This document shows positions 1 to 9,563 of a stretch of 64,000 bases of DNA, one piece after another. Below the pieces are notes generated by a model, which was not told where the DNA came from, did no database searches, and worked only from the letters and a program-made list of their open reading frames with translations. Position numbers and translations under genes: made by a program. The number at the start of each line of letters is the position of its first letter. Position 1 is the stretch's first letter. The stretch comes from Bradyrhizobium daqingense. GTDB lineage: Bacteria; Pseudomonadota; Alphaproteobacteria; Rhizobiales; Xanthobacteraceae. Where the stretch lies: NCBI RefSeq assembly GCF_021044685.1, contig NZ_CP088014.1, positions 5,442,001 through 5,506,000 of the forward strand, written 5' to 3'.

Positions 1-309
1 CGTGCCGGCGCCCTCATTGCCGACCGGCAGAGACTGGTCGAACCTCGCCCCCATCATCCGCATCGCCGCCTCCGGCATCTGGGCAGTGATGACCGGCATC
101 TCCTTGGTGCCGGAAGCCTTCGCCGCCGACATGTCGGCAGGCCCGATCAGAAGCCCGAGGTCGGAAGGGTTGATCGGGCTCGCCTCGACGCGAACCACGA
201 CCTCGTCGTCGGCCGGCTCCGGCGTCGGGACTTCGACGAGAGACAATTCCAGCTCGCCACTCTTCTTCAGCAGCGAACGCAGTTGCAGGCCGGTCTTGCC
301 GTCGCTCAT
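1..309 (-). CDS. MDR-superfamily (zinc-type) alcohol dehydrogenase / quinone reductase, N-terminal part
   Basis: Partial gene: the reading frame is open from an ATG at 309 to the left edge, giving 103 codons. The protein begins MSDGKTGLQLRSLLKKSG and continues with a GroES-like N-terminal fold, including the VEVPTPEPADDEVVVRVEAS stretch and SPINPSDLGLL, the latter typical of MDR oxidoreductases and NADPH:quinone reductases. It ends at PVGNEGAGT, the start of the usual GNEGAG segment before the catalytic core. The Rossmann NAD(P)H domain is outside the window, so substrate and metal dependence cannot be judged. It follows eno on the same strand after 41 bases and may be co-transcribed with it. 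Confidence 0.8.
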   Translation of the reverse strand, partial: MSDGKTGLQLRSLLKKSGELELSLVEVPTPEPADDEVVVRVEASPINPSDLGLLIGPADMSAAKASGTKEMPVITAQMPEAAMRMMGARFDQSLPVGNEGAGT

Positions 310-350
310 GTCGGTCCTCCCTGTCCGTCTTTCGCGGTCGAGGCGCCGGC

Positions 351-1634
351 TTATGCCAGCGCCTTCAGTGCCGCCTTGCCGCCGTAGAGCGCCTGCTTGC
401 CGAGTTGCTGCTCGATGCGCAGGAGCTGGTTGTATTTGGCGGTGCGATCGGACCGCGCAAGGGAGCCGGTCTTGATCTGACCGCAATTCGTGGCGACCGC
501 GAGATCGGCGATGGTGGAATCCTCGGTCTCGCCCGAGCGGTGCGACATCACCGAGGTGTAGCCGGCCTTGTGCGCCATCTCGACGGCGGCGAGCGTCTCG
601 GTGAGCGTGCCGATCTGGTTGACCTTGATCAGGATCGAGTTGGCCCGGCCGGCCTTGATGCCCTCGGCGAGACGCTTGACGTTGGTGACGAAGAGATCGT
701 CGCCGACCAGCTGGCACTTCTTGCCGATGAGGTCGGTGAGCTCCTTCCAGCCGTCCATGTCGTCCTCCGACATGCCGTCCTCGATGGTGACGATCGGATA
801 GCGCGCGACGAGGTCCGCGAGGTACTTGGCCTGCTCGGAGATCGAGCGGTTCTTGCCCTCGCCTTCATAGACATACTTGCCGGCCTTGAAGAACTCGGTC
901 GAGGCGCAGTCGAGGCCGAGCACGATGTCGGACCCCGCCTTGAAGCCGGCCTTGCCGATCGCGTTCATGACGAAGTCGAGCGCGGCATCCGCCGACGGCA
1001 GGTTCGGGGCGAAGCCGCCCTCGTCACCGACATTGGTGTTGTGGCCGGCCTTCTTGAGCTCGGATTTCAGCGTGTGGAAAACCTCGGCGCCGTAGCGCAG
1101 GCCCTCGGCAAAGGACGACGCACCGACAGGCAGGATCATGAATTCCTGGAAGTCGATCGGGTTGTCGGCATGCACGCCGCCATTGATGATGTTCATCATC
1201 GGCACCGGCAGGAGACGCGCCGAGGTGCCGCCGACGTAGCGGTAGAGCGGCATGTCGAGCGAGTTCGCGGCCGCCTTGGCGCAGGCGAGCGAGACGCCGA
1301 GGATGGCGTTGGCCCCGAGCCGGCTCTTGTTCGCCGTGCCGTCGAGGTCGATCATGATCTGATCGATCTGGGCCTGCTGCTCGACATCGAGACCGCTCAG
1401 GGCCTCGAAAATCTCGCCATTGACGGCGCCGACCGCCTTGGTGACGCCCTTGCCGAGATAACGGGCCTTGTCGCCGTCACGCAGTTCCACCGCCTCATGG
1501 GCCCCGGTCGAGGCGCCCGACGGCACCGCGGCACGGCCGAGCGCACCGTCTTCCAGCACGACATCGACCTCGACGGTGGGGTTACCCCGGCTATCCAGGA
1601 TTTCGCGGCCGATGATGTCGATGATGGCGGTCAT
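351..1634 (-). CDS. eno: Enolase (phosphopyruvate hydratase)
   Basis: Glycolytic enzyme converting 2-phosphoglycerate to phosphoenolpyruvate. At 427 residues it matches the usual bacterial length when started at the ATG at 1634 (MTAIIDIIGREILDSRGNP); the frame is open further upstream but that extension is not enolase-like. Visible landmarks are the mobile loop GASTGAHEAVELRDGDK, the metal ligand segments IEDGMSEDD and LVGDDLFVTN, the signature ILIKVNQIGTLTE with the catalytic lysine, and SHRSGETEDSTIADLAVA. Cytoplasmic homodimer and, in many bacteria, an RNA degradosome component. It stands alone here, divergent from queF. Confidence 0.98.
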   Translation of the reverse strand: MTAIIDIIGREILDSRGNPTVEVDVVLEDGALGRAAVPSGASTGAHEAVELRDGDKARYLGKGVTKAVGAVNGEIFEALSGLDVEQQAQIDQIMIDLDGTANKSRLGANAILGVSLACAKAAANSLDMPLYRYVGGTSARLLPVPMMNIINGGVHADNPIDFQEFMILPVGASSFAEGLRYGAEVFHTLKSELKKAGHNTNVGDEGGFAPNLPSADAALDFVMNAIGKAGFKAGSDIVLGLDCASTEFFKAGKYVYEGEGKNRSISEQAKYLADLVARYPIVTIEDGMSEDDMDGWKELTDLIGKKCQLVGDDLFVTNVKRLAEGIKAGRANSILIKVNQIGTLTETLAAVEMAHKAGYTSVMSHRSGETEDSTIADLAVATNCGQIKTGSLARSDRTAKYNQLLRIEQQLGKQALYGGKAALKALA

Positions 1635-1759
1635 GAGAGCCTCATTTCGAGAAACAAAGGGGGCAGTTGGCGGTGCTTCTACCGCAATGCATCGACGCGG
1701 AAAAGGCCGGGTGACGGCCGCCCGATGATTGGCTAAGAGGGCCGCACGGAGGCGGCCGA

Positions 1760-2248
1760 ATGTCGAAAAAACCCAGCAAATCGAACGAGTCCCCTGCCAA
1801 GCCAGCTTCATTGCAGCTTGGCCGCGCCGTGGAATGGCCGGATGCGCCCGAAAAGGCCAAGCTCGACCGCGTGCCCAACCCGCAAGCAGGCACGGATTAT
1901 CTGGTGCGTTTCACCGTGCCGGAATTCACCTCACTCTGCCCGGTCACGGGCCAGCCCGATTTCGCGCATCTGATGATCGACTACGCGCCGGGTGCGTGGC
2001 TGCTGGAATCGAAATCGCTCAAGCTCTACATCGCGAGCTTCCGCAATCACGGCGCCTTCCACGAGGACTGCACCGTGATGATCGGCAAGCGCATCGCAAG
2101 CGAGATCAAGCCGAAATGGCTGCGCATCGGCGGCTATTGGTATCCGCGCGGCGGCATCCCGATCGACGTGTTCTGGCAGACCGGCCGCGTGCCGAAGGGC
2201 ATGTGGGTGCCGGAGCAAGGCGTCGCGCCCTATCGCGGGCGGGGCTAG
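1760..2248 (+). CDS. queF: NADPH-dependent 7-cyano-7-deazaguanine (preQ0) reductase, short QueF type
   Basis: Reduces the nitrile of preQ0 to the amine of preQ1 in queuosine tRNA modification. The 162-residue protein is of the single-domain (B. subtilis-like) class. The nucleophilic cysteine is Cys60 in SLCPVTGQPD. The family-defining motif ESKSLKLY lies at 83-90, and HED at 101-103 follows the substrate pocket. A roughly 20-residue Lys/Ser-rich N-terminal tail is dispensable-looking. No other queuosine genes are in the window. The next gene begins 16 bases downstream, so the two could share a transcript. Confidence 0.95.
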   Translation: MSKKPSKSNESPAKPASLQLGRAVEWPDAPEKAKLDRVPNPQAGTDYLVRFTVPEFTSLCPVTGQPDFAHLMIDYAPGAWLLESKSLKLYIASFRNHGAFHEDCTVMIGKRIASEIKPKWLRIGGYWYPRGGIPIDVFWQTGRVPKGMWVPEQGVAPYRGRG

Positions 2249-2264
2249 CAGGAGAAAAACAACA

Positions 2265-3065
2265 ATGAAATGGATGCCAGCAACATTCCGCAATCTTGCC
2301 CTAAGTCTTCTGGGCGTCCTCTGGCTCACCGGCGCGTCGGATGCTGCCGAGGTTCGGGTGATGATCTCGGGCGGATTGACGGCTGCCTACAAGGCGCTTG
2401 TGCCGGAATTCGAGAAGGCCACCGGCAACAAGGTGCTGACGGAATATGGACCGTCGATGGGCACGACCTCGAACGCCATCCCGGTGCGGCTCGAACGCGG
2501 CGAGCCGGCCGATGTCCTGATCATGGTGGGCTATGCCCTCAACGATCTCGCCAGCAAGGGCAAGGTCGTTGCCGGCAGCCAGGTCGATCTGACCAGGTCC
2601 CCTATCGGGATCGCCGTGAAGTCGGGCGCGCCGAAGCCGGACATCAGCTCCGTGGAGGCCGTCAAGCGCGCGCTGCTGGCGGCGAAGACGATCGCCTATT
2701 CCGACAGTGCCAGCGGCGTCTACGTCTCGACCGAGATGTTCGACAAGCTCGGCATCGCCGACGCCATGAAGGACAAGGCGCGCAAGATTCCGGCAACGCC
2801 GGTCGGCGAGATCGTCGCGCATGGCGAGGCCGAGCTCGGCTTCCAGCAGATCAGCGAGCTGAAGCCCGTCAAGGGCATCGATATCGTAGGTCCGCTGCCG
2901 AACGAGTTGCAGAAGATCACGATCTTCTCCGCCGGCATGGCGACGGGTTCGAAGGAGCCCGAGGCTGGACGTGCCTTGATCAAGTTCCTGGCGTCCCCGG
3001 CTGCGCGCGAGGCGATCATCGCGAGCGGCATGGAGCCGATCCAGGCTGCTGCTAAAGCGCAATGA
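2265..3065 (+). CDS. Periplasmic ModA-like substrate-binding protein (orphan)
   Basis: 266 residues with a clear Sec signal peptide (about residues 1-28, ending near ASDAAEV). The mature part resembles molybdate/oxyanion-type binding proteins: VMISGGLTAAYKALVPEF at the start, a GPSMGTTSNAIP segment, and the hinge region DVLIMVGYALNDL. A good Shine-Dalgarno (AGGAGAAAAAC) precedes the ATG at 2265, 16 bases after queF. There is no ModB permease or ModC ATPase nearby, so either it serves a transporter encoded elsewhere or it is a sensor. The ligand is unknown: molybdate is a family default, not something the sequence shows. Confidence 0.8.
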   Translation: MKWMPATFRNLALSLLGVLWLTGASDAAEVRVMISGGLTAAYKALVPEFEKATGNKVLTEYGPSMGTTSNAIPVRLERGEPADVLIMVGYALNDLASKGKVVAGSQVDLTRSPIGIAVKSGAPKPDISSVEAVKRALLAAKTIAYSDSASGVYVSTEMFDKLGIADAMKDKARKIPATPVGEIVAHGEAELGFQQISELKPVKGIDIVGPLPNELQKITIFSAGMATGSKEPEAGRALIKFLASPAAREAIIASGMEPIQAAAKAQ

Positions 3066-3080
3066 GATGAGGATGGATTG

Positions 3081-4286
3081 TCAGCGCGCGTCCGCCGGCG
3101 CCCGCTGCTTCAGCAGGCGGGCACAGACGAAGCCCAGCACCACCATGATCACTGCGCTCGCGAATAGCGTCGGCATCTTGCCGGCATGGTGGAGCCCGAA
3201 GCCATAGGCGAGCGGGCCGACGGTCTGCCCCATGAAGAAGAAGAACGAATGCAGGGACAGCGCAGTGGCGCGCGCCTCGACCGAGAGCTCGCTGGCGAAG
3301 ACCTGAAGACAGCCATGGGCGATGTAGAAGCCCCATCCCATCACGACGAGATTCAGCGCCTGCACCTCCCAGCGCGGGCCGAAGGCGACGGCAATGAGCT
3401 GTGAGGCAACCAGCGTCATGCCGGCGATCATCATGCCCTTCATGCCAAGGCGCGGCAGCAGGCGCGACACCGTCAGCGTGTAGAACAGGCCGCCGACCGC
3501 AAAGCCCGCGATGACGAGGCCGGCGATCGAGAGCGAGGTCTGGCCAAGTTCGAACAGGAACGAGGCGATGTAGGGAAACAGGCCGAGCACGCAGCAGCCT
3601 TCGATGAACACCGCAGAGTAGCAGACATAGGCGTTGGGATTGGTGAAGATGGTGCGATAGCCGGCCTTCAGCGCCGACAGGCTCGTCTTCGGCGGATGCT
3701 TGACCTTGGCGCCGTGGAAGCCGGCCGCAACCGCGATCGAGGCGACGATCACGAGCACGCCCAGCACCGCCAGCACGCCGCGCCAGCCGAGGAAATCGCC
3801 GATCAGGCCGGAGGCCGAGGCGCCGAGCAGATTGCCGGTCATCGCGCCGGCGAGCGTGCGGCTGATCGCGACTTGACGCTTGTCGGGCCCGACGAGATCG
3901 CTAGTCAGGCTCAGCGCCACCGGAAACACACCGCCCGAGCCGATGCCGGCGAGAATGCGGGTGGCAAACAACACCGAGAACGAGGTCGAGAACGCGCCCA
4001 GGATATTGGCGAGGCCGAGCAGCGCCAGGCAGCCGATCATCAGCCGCGTCTTGCCGAACAGGTCGGCGGCAGCGCCGATGATCGGCTGGATGATCGAGAA
4101 GGTGAAGGCGAACACCGCGGCAAAGCCCGCCGCAGTCGCGATGCTGACGCCGAAATCCTCGGCGACGTGCGGCAGCACCGGATCGAGCGCGCGTGCGGAG
4201 AGTGCCGCGGCGAAGCTTGCGCCTGCTATGACGTAGAGCGCTGCCGGCAAGCCGTGATCGTGCGGCCGCGCCTCGCCCTGCTGCAT
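3081..4286 (-). CDS. Major facilitator superfamily transporter
   Basis: 401 residues with about twelve hydrophobic segments and the MFS motif A between helices 2 and 3 (GAAADLFGKTRLM). The layout resembles the DHA1/arabinose-efflux type of drug or sugar-phosphate exporters, but the substrate cannot be assigned. The ATG at 4286 overlaps the TGA of kdsA by one base (TGATG), so it is translationally coupled to kdsA. That coupling does not by itself tie it to KDO metabolism. The gene ends 15 bases from the convergent ModA-like gene, leaving little room for a separate terminator. Confidence 0.88.
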   Translation of the reverse strand: MQQGEARPHDHGLPAALYVIAGASFAAALSARALDPVLPHVAEDFGVSIATAAGFAAVFAFTFSIIQPIIGAAADLFGKTRLMIGCLALLGLANILGAFSTSFSVLFATRILAGIGSGGVFPVALSLTSDLVGPDKRQVAISRTLAGAMTGNLLGASASGLIGDFLGWRGVLAVLGVLVIVASIAVAAGFHGAKVKHPPKTSLSALKAGYRTIFTNPNAYVCYSAVFIEGCCVLGLFPYIASFLFELGQTSLSIAGLVIAGFAVGGLFYTLTVSRLLPRLGMKGMMIAGMTLVASQLIAVAFGPRWEVQALNLVVMGWGFYIAHGCLQVFASELSVEARATALSLHSFFFFMGQTVGPLAYGFGLHHAGKMPTLFASAVIMVVLGFVCARLLKQRAPADAR

Positions 4287-5149
4287 CAGCGCGGGCCGGC
4301 TTTTACAGATTCTTTCGCCAGCGCGTCGAACGCCATCAACCTAGCGATCAGCCCTTCGAACTCGCGCAGCGGCACCATGTTGGGTCCGTCGGAGGGCGCA
4401 CGGTCGGGATCGGGATGGGTCTCGATGAAGACGCCGGCAACGCCGACGGCGACAGCCGCGCGGGCCAGCACCGGCACGAATTCGCGCTCGCCGCCCGACG
4501 AGGTCCCCTTCCCGCCCGGCTGCTGCACCGAGTGGGTGGCGTCGAAGATGACAGGAGCGCCGGTGGTGCGTGCCAGGATCGGCAGCGCGCGCATGTCGGA
4601 GACAAGCGTGTTGTAGCCGAACGAGGCGCCACGCTCGGTGACGAGCACGTTCGGGTTGTTGGCGCTGGTGATCTTCGTCACCACATTCGCCATGTCCCAA
4701 GGCGCCAGGAATTGCCCTTTCTTGACGTTGACGACCCTGCCGGTCGCGGCGGCGGCGAGCAGTAGATCGGTCTGCCGGCACAGGAAGGCAGGGATTTGCA
4801 AGACGTCCACGGCTTGCGCGACCTCGGCGCATTGCGTGGCCTCGTGCACGTCGGTCAGCACCGGCAAGCCAAGCGAGGAGCGGATCTCCGCGAAGATCGG
4901 CAGCGACTGCGAAAGGCCGAGCCCGCGCGCAGCGGATGCACTGGTGCGATTGGCCTTGTCGAAGGAGGTCTTGTAGACGAGGCCGATCTTCAGCCGCGCG
5001 GCGATCTCCTTCAGCGCGGAGGCAACCTCCAGGGCATGCTGGCGGCTTTCCAGCTGGCAAGGTCCGGCAATGATCGAGATCGGCAGATCATTGCCGAACT
5101 TGACCGTCCCGATGGTGACGACCGGCGCCGCCGAATGCGAAGAGCTCAA
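4286..5149 (-). CDS. kdsA: 3-deoxy-8-phosphooctulonate (KDO-8-P) synthase
   Basis: Condenses phosphoenolpyruvate with arabinose-5-phosphate to make KDO-8-phosphate for the lipopolysaccharide inner core. With a TTG start at 5149 the protein is 287 residues (MSSSHSAAPVVTIGTVKFG), close to the family length; the frame remains open to 5200 but that part is not conserved-looking. Motifs include SIIAGPCQLES, VYKTSFDKANR, VLTDVHE, IPAFLCRQTDLL, VNVKKGQFLAPW, IFDATHSVQQPGG and VFIETHPDPDRAPSDGPNM. A Cys in the IAGPC segment suggests the metal-dependent class, as inference. It lies in the usual eno-kdsA-pyrG neighbourhood. Confidence 0.95.
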   Translation of the reverse strand: MSSSHSAAPVVTIGTVKFGNDLPISIIAGPCQLESRQHALEVASALKEIAARLKIGLVYKTSFDKANRTSASAARGLGLSQSLPIFAEIRSSLGLPVLTDVHEATQCAEVAQAVDVLQIPAFLCRQTDLLLAAAATGRVVNVKKGQFLAPWDMANVVTKITSANNPNVLVTERGASFGYNTLVSDMRALPILARTTGAPVIFDATHSVQQPGGKGTSSGGEREFVPVLARAAVAVGVAGVFIETHPDPDRAPSDGPNMVPLREFEGLIARLMAFDALAKESVKAGPR

Positions 5150-5265
5150 GGCAAATCCCTCGTTTCGGCGCGACCATAGCCGTGATGAGGGTCGGATCAA
5201 CCCTCTTCCGTCGGGGCCGCTCGAATATCAGGGTTGCGCCAGGGTTCCCCGCGGCGGCGGGGTCG

Positions 5266-5592
5266 CTATCTCACCGAGGAGAAGGCGGTCGGCGCCAGGA
5301 TCTGGCTGACGATGTTGCCCACGATCTGGCCGTCAGCTTCGCTCTCGGCGCGCGCTTTCATCCAGTCCGGGTCGGTCATGAACGCGCCCCACTTCTTCTC
5401 GCGCTCGGCGAGCGAGTCCCAGGCCAGGAAATAGGTCAGCTCCTGGTTGGATTCGCCGATCAGCGTGGTGAAGAAGCCGGCCTGCTTGATGCCGTGCTTC
5501 TCCCAGAGCTTCAGCGTAACCGTCTCAAAGCGCTTCAGCAGCGCCGGCAACCTGCCGGGCACGCAGCGATAGACGCGCATTTCGTAGATCAT
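5266..5592 (-). CDS. NIPSNAP family protein
   Basis: 108 residues, MIYEMRVYRCVPGRLPALLKR onward, a dimeric alpha-beta barrel (ferredoxin-like) of the NIPSNAP family. Typical features are the YEMRVYR opening strand, the ETVTLKLWEKHGIKQAGFF helix-strand and the ELTYFLAWDSLAEREKKW segment. The ATG at 5592 is preceded by a strong AGGAGGGA ribosome site; the longer open frame upstream is not needed. Biochemical role is unknown for most bacterial members. It stands between kdsA (same strand) and the divergent brnT. Confidence 0.85.
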   Translation of the reverse strand: MIYEMRVYRCVPGRLPALLKRFETVTLKLWEKHGIKQAGFFTTLIGESNQELTYFLAWDSLAEREKKWGAFMTDPDWMKARAESEADGQIVGNIVSQILAPTAFSSVR

Positions 5593-5693
5593 TGGATCGT
5601 CCCTCCTGATATTGCGGCGAGTTATAGCGGTGATCGCCCGGGCTGTCTTGAGGTCGGACGCACATGCCCCCTCTGCTCCGTTCGCTGCACCGA

Positions 5694-5725
5694 TTGACCG
5701 GGCAGCAATCAAATCGTATATACGA
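5694..5725 (+). promoter_or_regulatory. brnTA promoter with overlapping palindromic operator
   Basis: A -35-like TTGACC (5694-5699) is separated by exactly 17 bases from a -10-like TATATA (5717-5722). The -10 sits inside a perfect 12-base palindrome, TCGTATATACGA (5714-5725). This is where the ribbon-helix-helix antitoxin BrnA, or the BrnTA complex, would be expected to bind for autoregulation, as known for other brnTA loci. The predicted transcription start falls at about 5729-5730, on or next to the brnT ATG. Confidence 0.65.
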
Positions 5726-5729
5726 AAAA

Positions 5730-5990
5730 ATGGCCGATTTCGACCGTACCAAAGACCTGGCCAATATCGCGAAGCACGGTATTTCGCTTGCGCGCTGGTC
5801 CGATATGGAAATCCGGGCAATCGTTCCGGTTGAACCGGTCGACTACGGCGATCCACGCTATCGCGCATACGGGTTTATTGACGGCATCGCACACTGCTTG
5901 GTGTTCACCACTCGCGACGAGCGATATCGACCGATCAGCCTGCGACGTGCCCATGCCAAGGAAATGAAGCGCTATGTCCCGGAAGACTAG
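5730..5990 (+). CDS. brnT: BrnT family ribonuclease toxin (type II toxin-antitoxin)
   Basis: 86 residues from the ATG at 5730 (MADFDRTKDLANIAKHGISL). The DRTKDLANIAKHG opening, the central DPRYRAYGFIDGIAHCLVFTTRDERYRPISLRRA strand-helix and the closing EMKRYVPED are diagnostic of BrnT (DUF497), a RelE-fold mRNA endonuclease. No Shine-Dalgarno precedes the start, only an A-run, and the promoter position suggests a leaderless message. The 3' end overlaps brnA by 17 bases. In brnTA systems the toxin gene comes first, as here. Confidence 0.9.
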   Translation: MADFDRTKDLANIAKHGISLARWSDMEIRAIVPVEPVDYGDPRYRAYGFIDGIAHCLVFTTRDERYRPISLRRAHAKEMKRYVPED

Positions 5991-6258
5991 GCAATCCAAC
6001 GTCGATGATAATCCCGAATGGACTCGAGCCGACTTTGCGAAGGCGACGAAGTTCGCTGCCGGTGTCAGGTTGAAAGATATCAAGCCCAGTCAGCTTGCCT
6101 CCATGGTCGGCAAGCGCGGACCACAGAAGACTCCAACCAAAATTCCGGTATCGATCCGGCTCAGCCCGGAAGTGGTGAAGCACTTCAAGGCCAAGGGACC
6201 AGGCTGGCAATCGAGGATCGACGCGGCGCTGCGCAGGATCATCAAGAAGGCAGGTTGA
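5974..6258 (+). CDS. brnA: BrnA family antitoxin
   Basis: 94 residues. The C-terminal half (PTKIPVSIRLSPEVVKHFKA, then GPGWQSRIDAALRRIIKK) is the ribbon-helix-helix DNA-binding domain of BrnA (DUF4415/COG3514). The N-terminal NPEWTRADFAKATKF segment is the toxin-binding part. It starts inside brnT with an AAGGAA ribosome site, ensuring coupled synthesis. Expected to neutralise BrnT and repress the promoter at 5694-5725. It ends only 5 bases from the convergent end of pyrG. Confidence 0.9.
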   Translation: MSRKTRQSNVDDNPEWTRADFAKATKFAAGVRLKDIKPSQLASMVGKRGPQKTPTKIPVSIRLSPEVVKHFKAKGPGWQSRIDAALRRIIKKAG

Positions 6259-6263
6259 GGAGC

Positions 6264-7895
<1,632 letters not shown>

Positions 7896-7922
7896 GGGAC
7901 TTAACCTCTAATCCCCTAAATT

Positions 7923-7943
7923 CGATTCGCCAAAGCGATTCGC
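7923..7943. repeat. Short direct repeat upstream of pyrG
   Basis: Two copies of CGATTCGC (7923-7930 and 7936-7943) spaced by 5 bases, 28 bases upstream of the pyrG start. Could be a regulator half-site pair; no regulator is implied by anything else in the window. Confidence 0.35.
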
Positions 7944-8021
7944 ATTCCGCCCCAAAGATTTTGCGGGCCTGTGGGTGATGCAGAACTGAGAGTGGTGACA
8001 GTGCCTTGATGGGGACTTTTG

Positions 8022-8049
8022 ATGCAGGACGGTAGCAGCCGTCCTGCAT
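8022..8049. terminator. Strong hairpin between secG and pyrG, terminator-like but without a U-tract
   Basis: Perfect 11-bp inverted repeat ATGCAGGACGG / CCGTCCTGCAT with a 6-base loop (8033-8038), 13 bases after the secG stop on the minus strand. On the minus strand the stem is followed by CAAAAG rather than a T-run, so it is not a canonical intrinsic terminator. It may act with Rho, as a 3'-end stabiliser for secG, or as an attenuator ahead of pyrG. Confidence 0.5.
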
Positions 8050-8061
8050 GGCCCCCCTGCT

Positions 8062-8445
8062 TTATTGCGAGCGCGGCACCTGCGGGCCTGCCGGCGCCTG
8101 GTTCTGCTGCTGCTCGTCGGCCTTCTTCAGCGAATCCAGGATGCCGCCCGAGGTCGGCGGAGCGATCGGCGACCCGCCGGCCGGCTGGGTCTGCCCGGGC
8201 TGGCCGATGATCGACGATGGCTTGCGGTCATAGCCGGCGTACCAGGACAGAAACAGGCTGGTGAGAAAGAAGCCGACGGCCAGGATCGCCGTGGTCCGCG
8301 TCAAAAGATTCGCGGTGCCGCGGCTCGACATGAAGCCCGCGCCGCCGCCCATGCCGAGGCCGCCGCCTTCCGACTTCTGGAGCAGGACGGCGCCGATCAT
8401 GACGGCGACGATCATGAGGTGGATGACGATGACAACGGTATGCAT
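8062..8445 (-). CDS. secG: Preprotein translocase subunit SecG
   Basis: 127 residues. Two transmembrane segments flank the conserved cytoplasmic loop: helix 1 MHTVVIVIHLMIVAVMIGAV, then LLQKSEGGGLGMGGGAGF and helix 2 TAILAVGFFLTSLFLSWYAG. The C-terminal 45 residues are Pro/Gly/Gln-rich and disordered, as in other Bradyrhizobium-type SecG proteins. SecG associates with SecYE and assists SecA-driven export. It sits downstream of tpiA in the usual alphaproteobacterial order tpiA-secG-pyrG. Confidence 0.95.
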   Translation of the reverse strand: MHTVVIVIHLMIVAVMIGAVLLQKSEGGGLGMGGGAGFMSSRGTANLLTRTTAILAVGFFLTSLFLSWYAGYDRKPSSIIGQPGQTQPAGGSPIAPPTSGGILDSLKKADEQQQNQAPAGPQVPRSQ

Positions 8446-8584
8446 AGTATCCTTCCGTCACAAGCGGGCGGCGCCTGACGGCGGCCGAGCGCGCTTCGCG
8501 GGTTTTCCTGAAGTTGCGCGGTGTTACACGATCGTCGGGGGTATTGCCACCCCCGATCGGGTCGAGACCAACGGTTTCAATGAG

Positions 8585-9340
8585 CTAGGGACAGCCCTTG
8601 GCAATCGCAAGGAAGTCGCTTGCTTTCAGGCTGGCGCCGCCGACCAGCGCGCCATTGACGTTTTTCACGGCCATCAGCTCGGCCGCATTCGAGGGCTTGA
8701 CCGAGCCGCCGTAGAGAATGCGCATCCTGGCGCCGTCCGCCTTGAACCGGGAAGCCAGAAATTCCCGGATAAACCCATGAATTTGCTCGACATCCTTCGC
8801 CGTCGGGGTGAGGCCGGTGCCGATCGCCCAGACCGGCTCGTACGCCACGACCAGGTTGGCGGCAGTCGATCCGTCCGGCAGCGAACCGTCGAGCTGGCCG
8901 CGCAGGATATCGAGGGTCTGACCGGCATCGCGCTGGGCCTGCGTCTCGCCGATACACACGATAGCCACCGCCCCGGCGCGCCAGGCCGCCTCGGCCTTCT
9001 GCCGGATCAGGGCATCTCCCTCGCCGTGGTCGGCACGACGCTCGGAATGGCCGACGATGATGGCGGTTGCGCCCGCATCCACCAGCATTTCGGCTGAGAC
9101 ATCGCCGGTATGGGCGCCGGAGGCCTTGGGATGGCAGTCCTGGGCCCCTACCGCGACCATCTTGCCTGCCGCCTTCCCGGCAAAGGCAGCGATCAGCGTC
9201 GCCGGCGGACACACCAGAAGGTCGGCCTTGGCGGTCACGTCTGCCGCACCGCTGAGCATGGCGTCGAATTCGGCAGCCTGGGTCTTCAGGCCATTCATCT
9301 TCCAGTTGCCGGCGATCAGCGGTCGGATGGCATCGGTCAT
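8585..9340 (-). CDS. tpiA: Triosephosphate isomerase
   Basis: Interconverts dihydroxyacetone phosphate and glyceraldehyde-3-phosphate. 251 residues, complete. Catalytic residues are in place: Lys in IAGNWKMNG, His in IIVGHSERR and Glu in VVAYEPVWAIGTG. The phosphate loop is seen in YGGSVKPSNAAEL and NGALVGGASL. It is first of the minus-strand tpiA-secG-pyrG group and divergent from ppiD, with 223 bases between the two starts. Confidence 0.98.
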   Translation of the reverse strand: MTDAIRPLIAGNWKMNGLKTQAAEFDAMLSGAADVTAKADLLVCPPATLIAAFAGKAAGKMVAVGAQDCHPKASGAHTGDVSAEMLVDAGATAIIVGHSERRADHGEGDALIRQKAEAAWRAGAVAIVCIGETQAQRDAGQTLDILRGQLDGSLPDGSTAANLVVAYEPVWAIGTGLTPTAKDVEQIHGFIREFLASRFKADGARMRILYGGSVKPSNAAELMAVKNVNGALVGGASLKASDFLAIAKGCP

Positions 9341-9563
9341 GTCGTTTTCCAGCAGAATGAGGTTTGCGCATGCGCTAGCAGAGCTGTCGCGGCAGTTCCA
9401 GAGACCAGAGGCTTTTAACCGCAGCTTCGCAGCGCCGCCTGAGGCGAGGTTGCGGGGGGAAAGCCGCCACTTTATGATGATGGATCAATTTGGTGACGCG
9501 CTTTTGCGGAATCTGCATTAAGACGCGCTCCCATCCCCCTCCTGACCAAACAAGTTGGACCAA

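Noticed and set aside
405..1736. A 443-codon plus-strand frame opposite eno
   Set aside because: Antisense to enolase, with no motif or ribosome site.
1735..1760. preQ1 riboswitch ahead of queF
   Set aside because: The leader is too short and shows no pseudoknot-like C-rich and A-rich elements.
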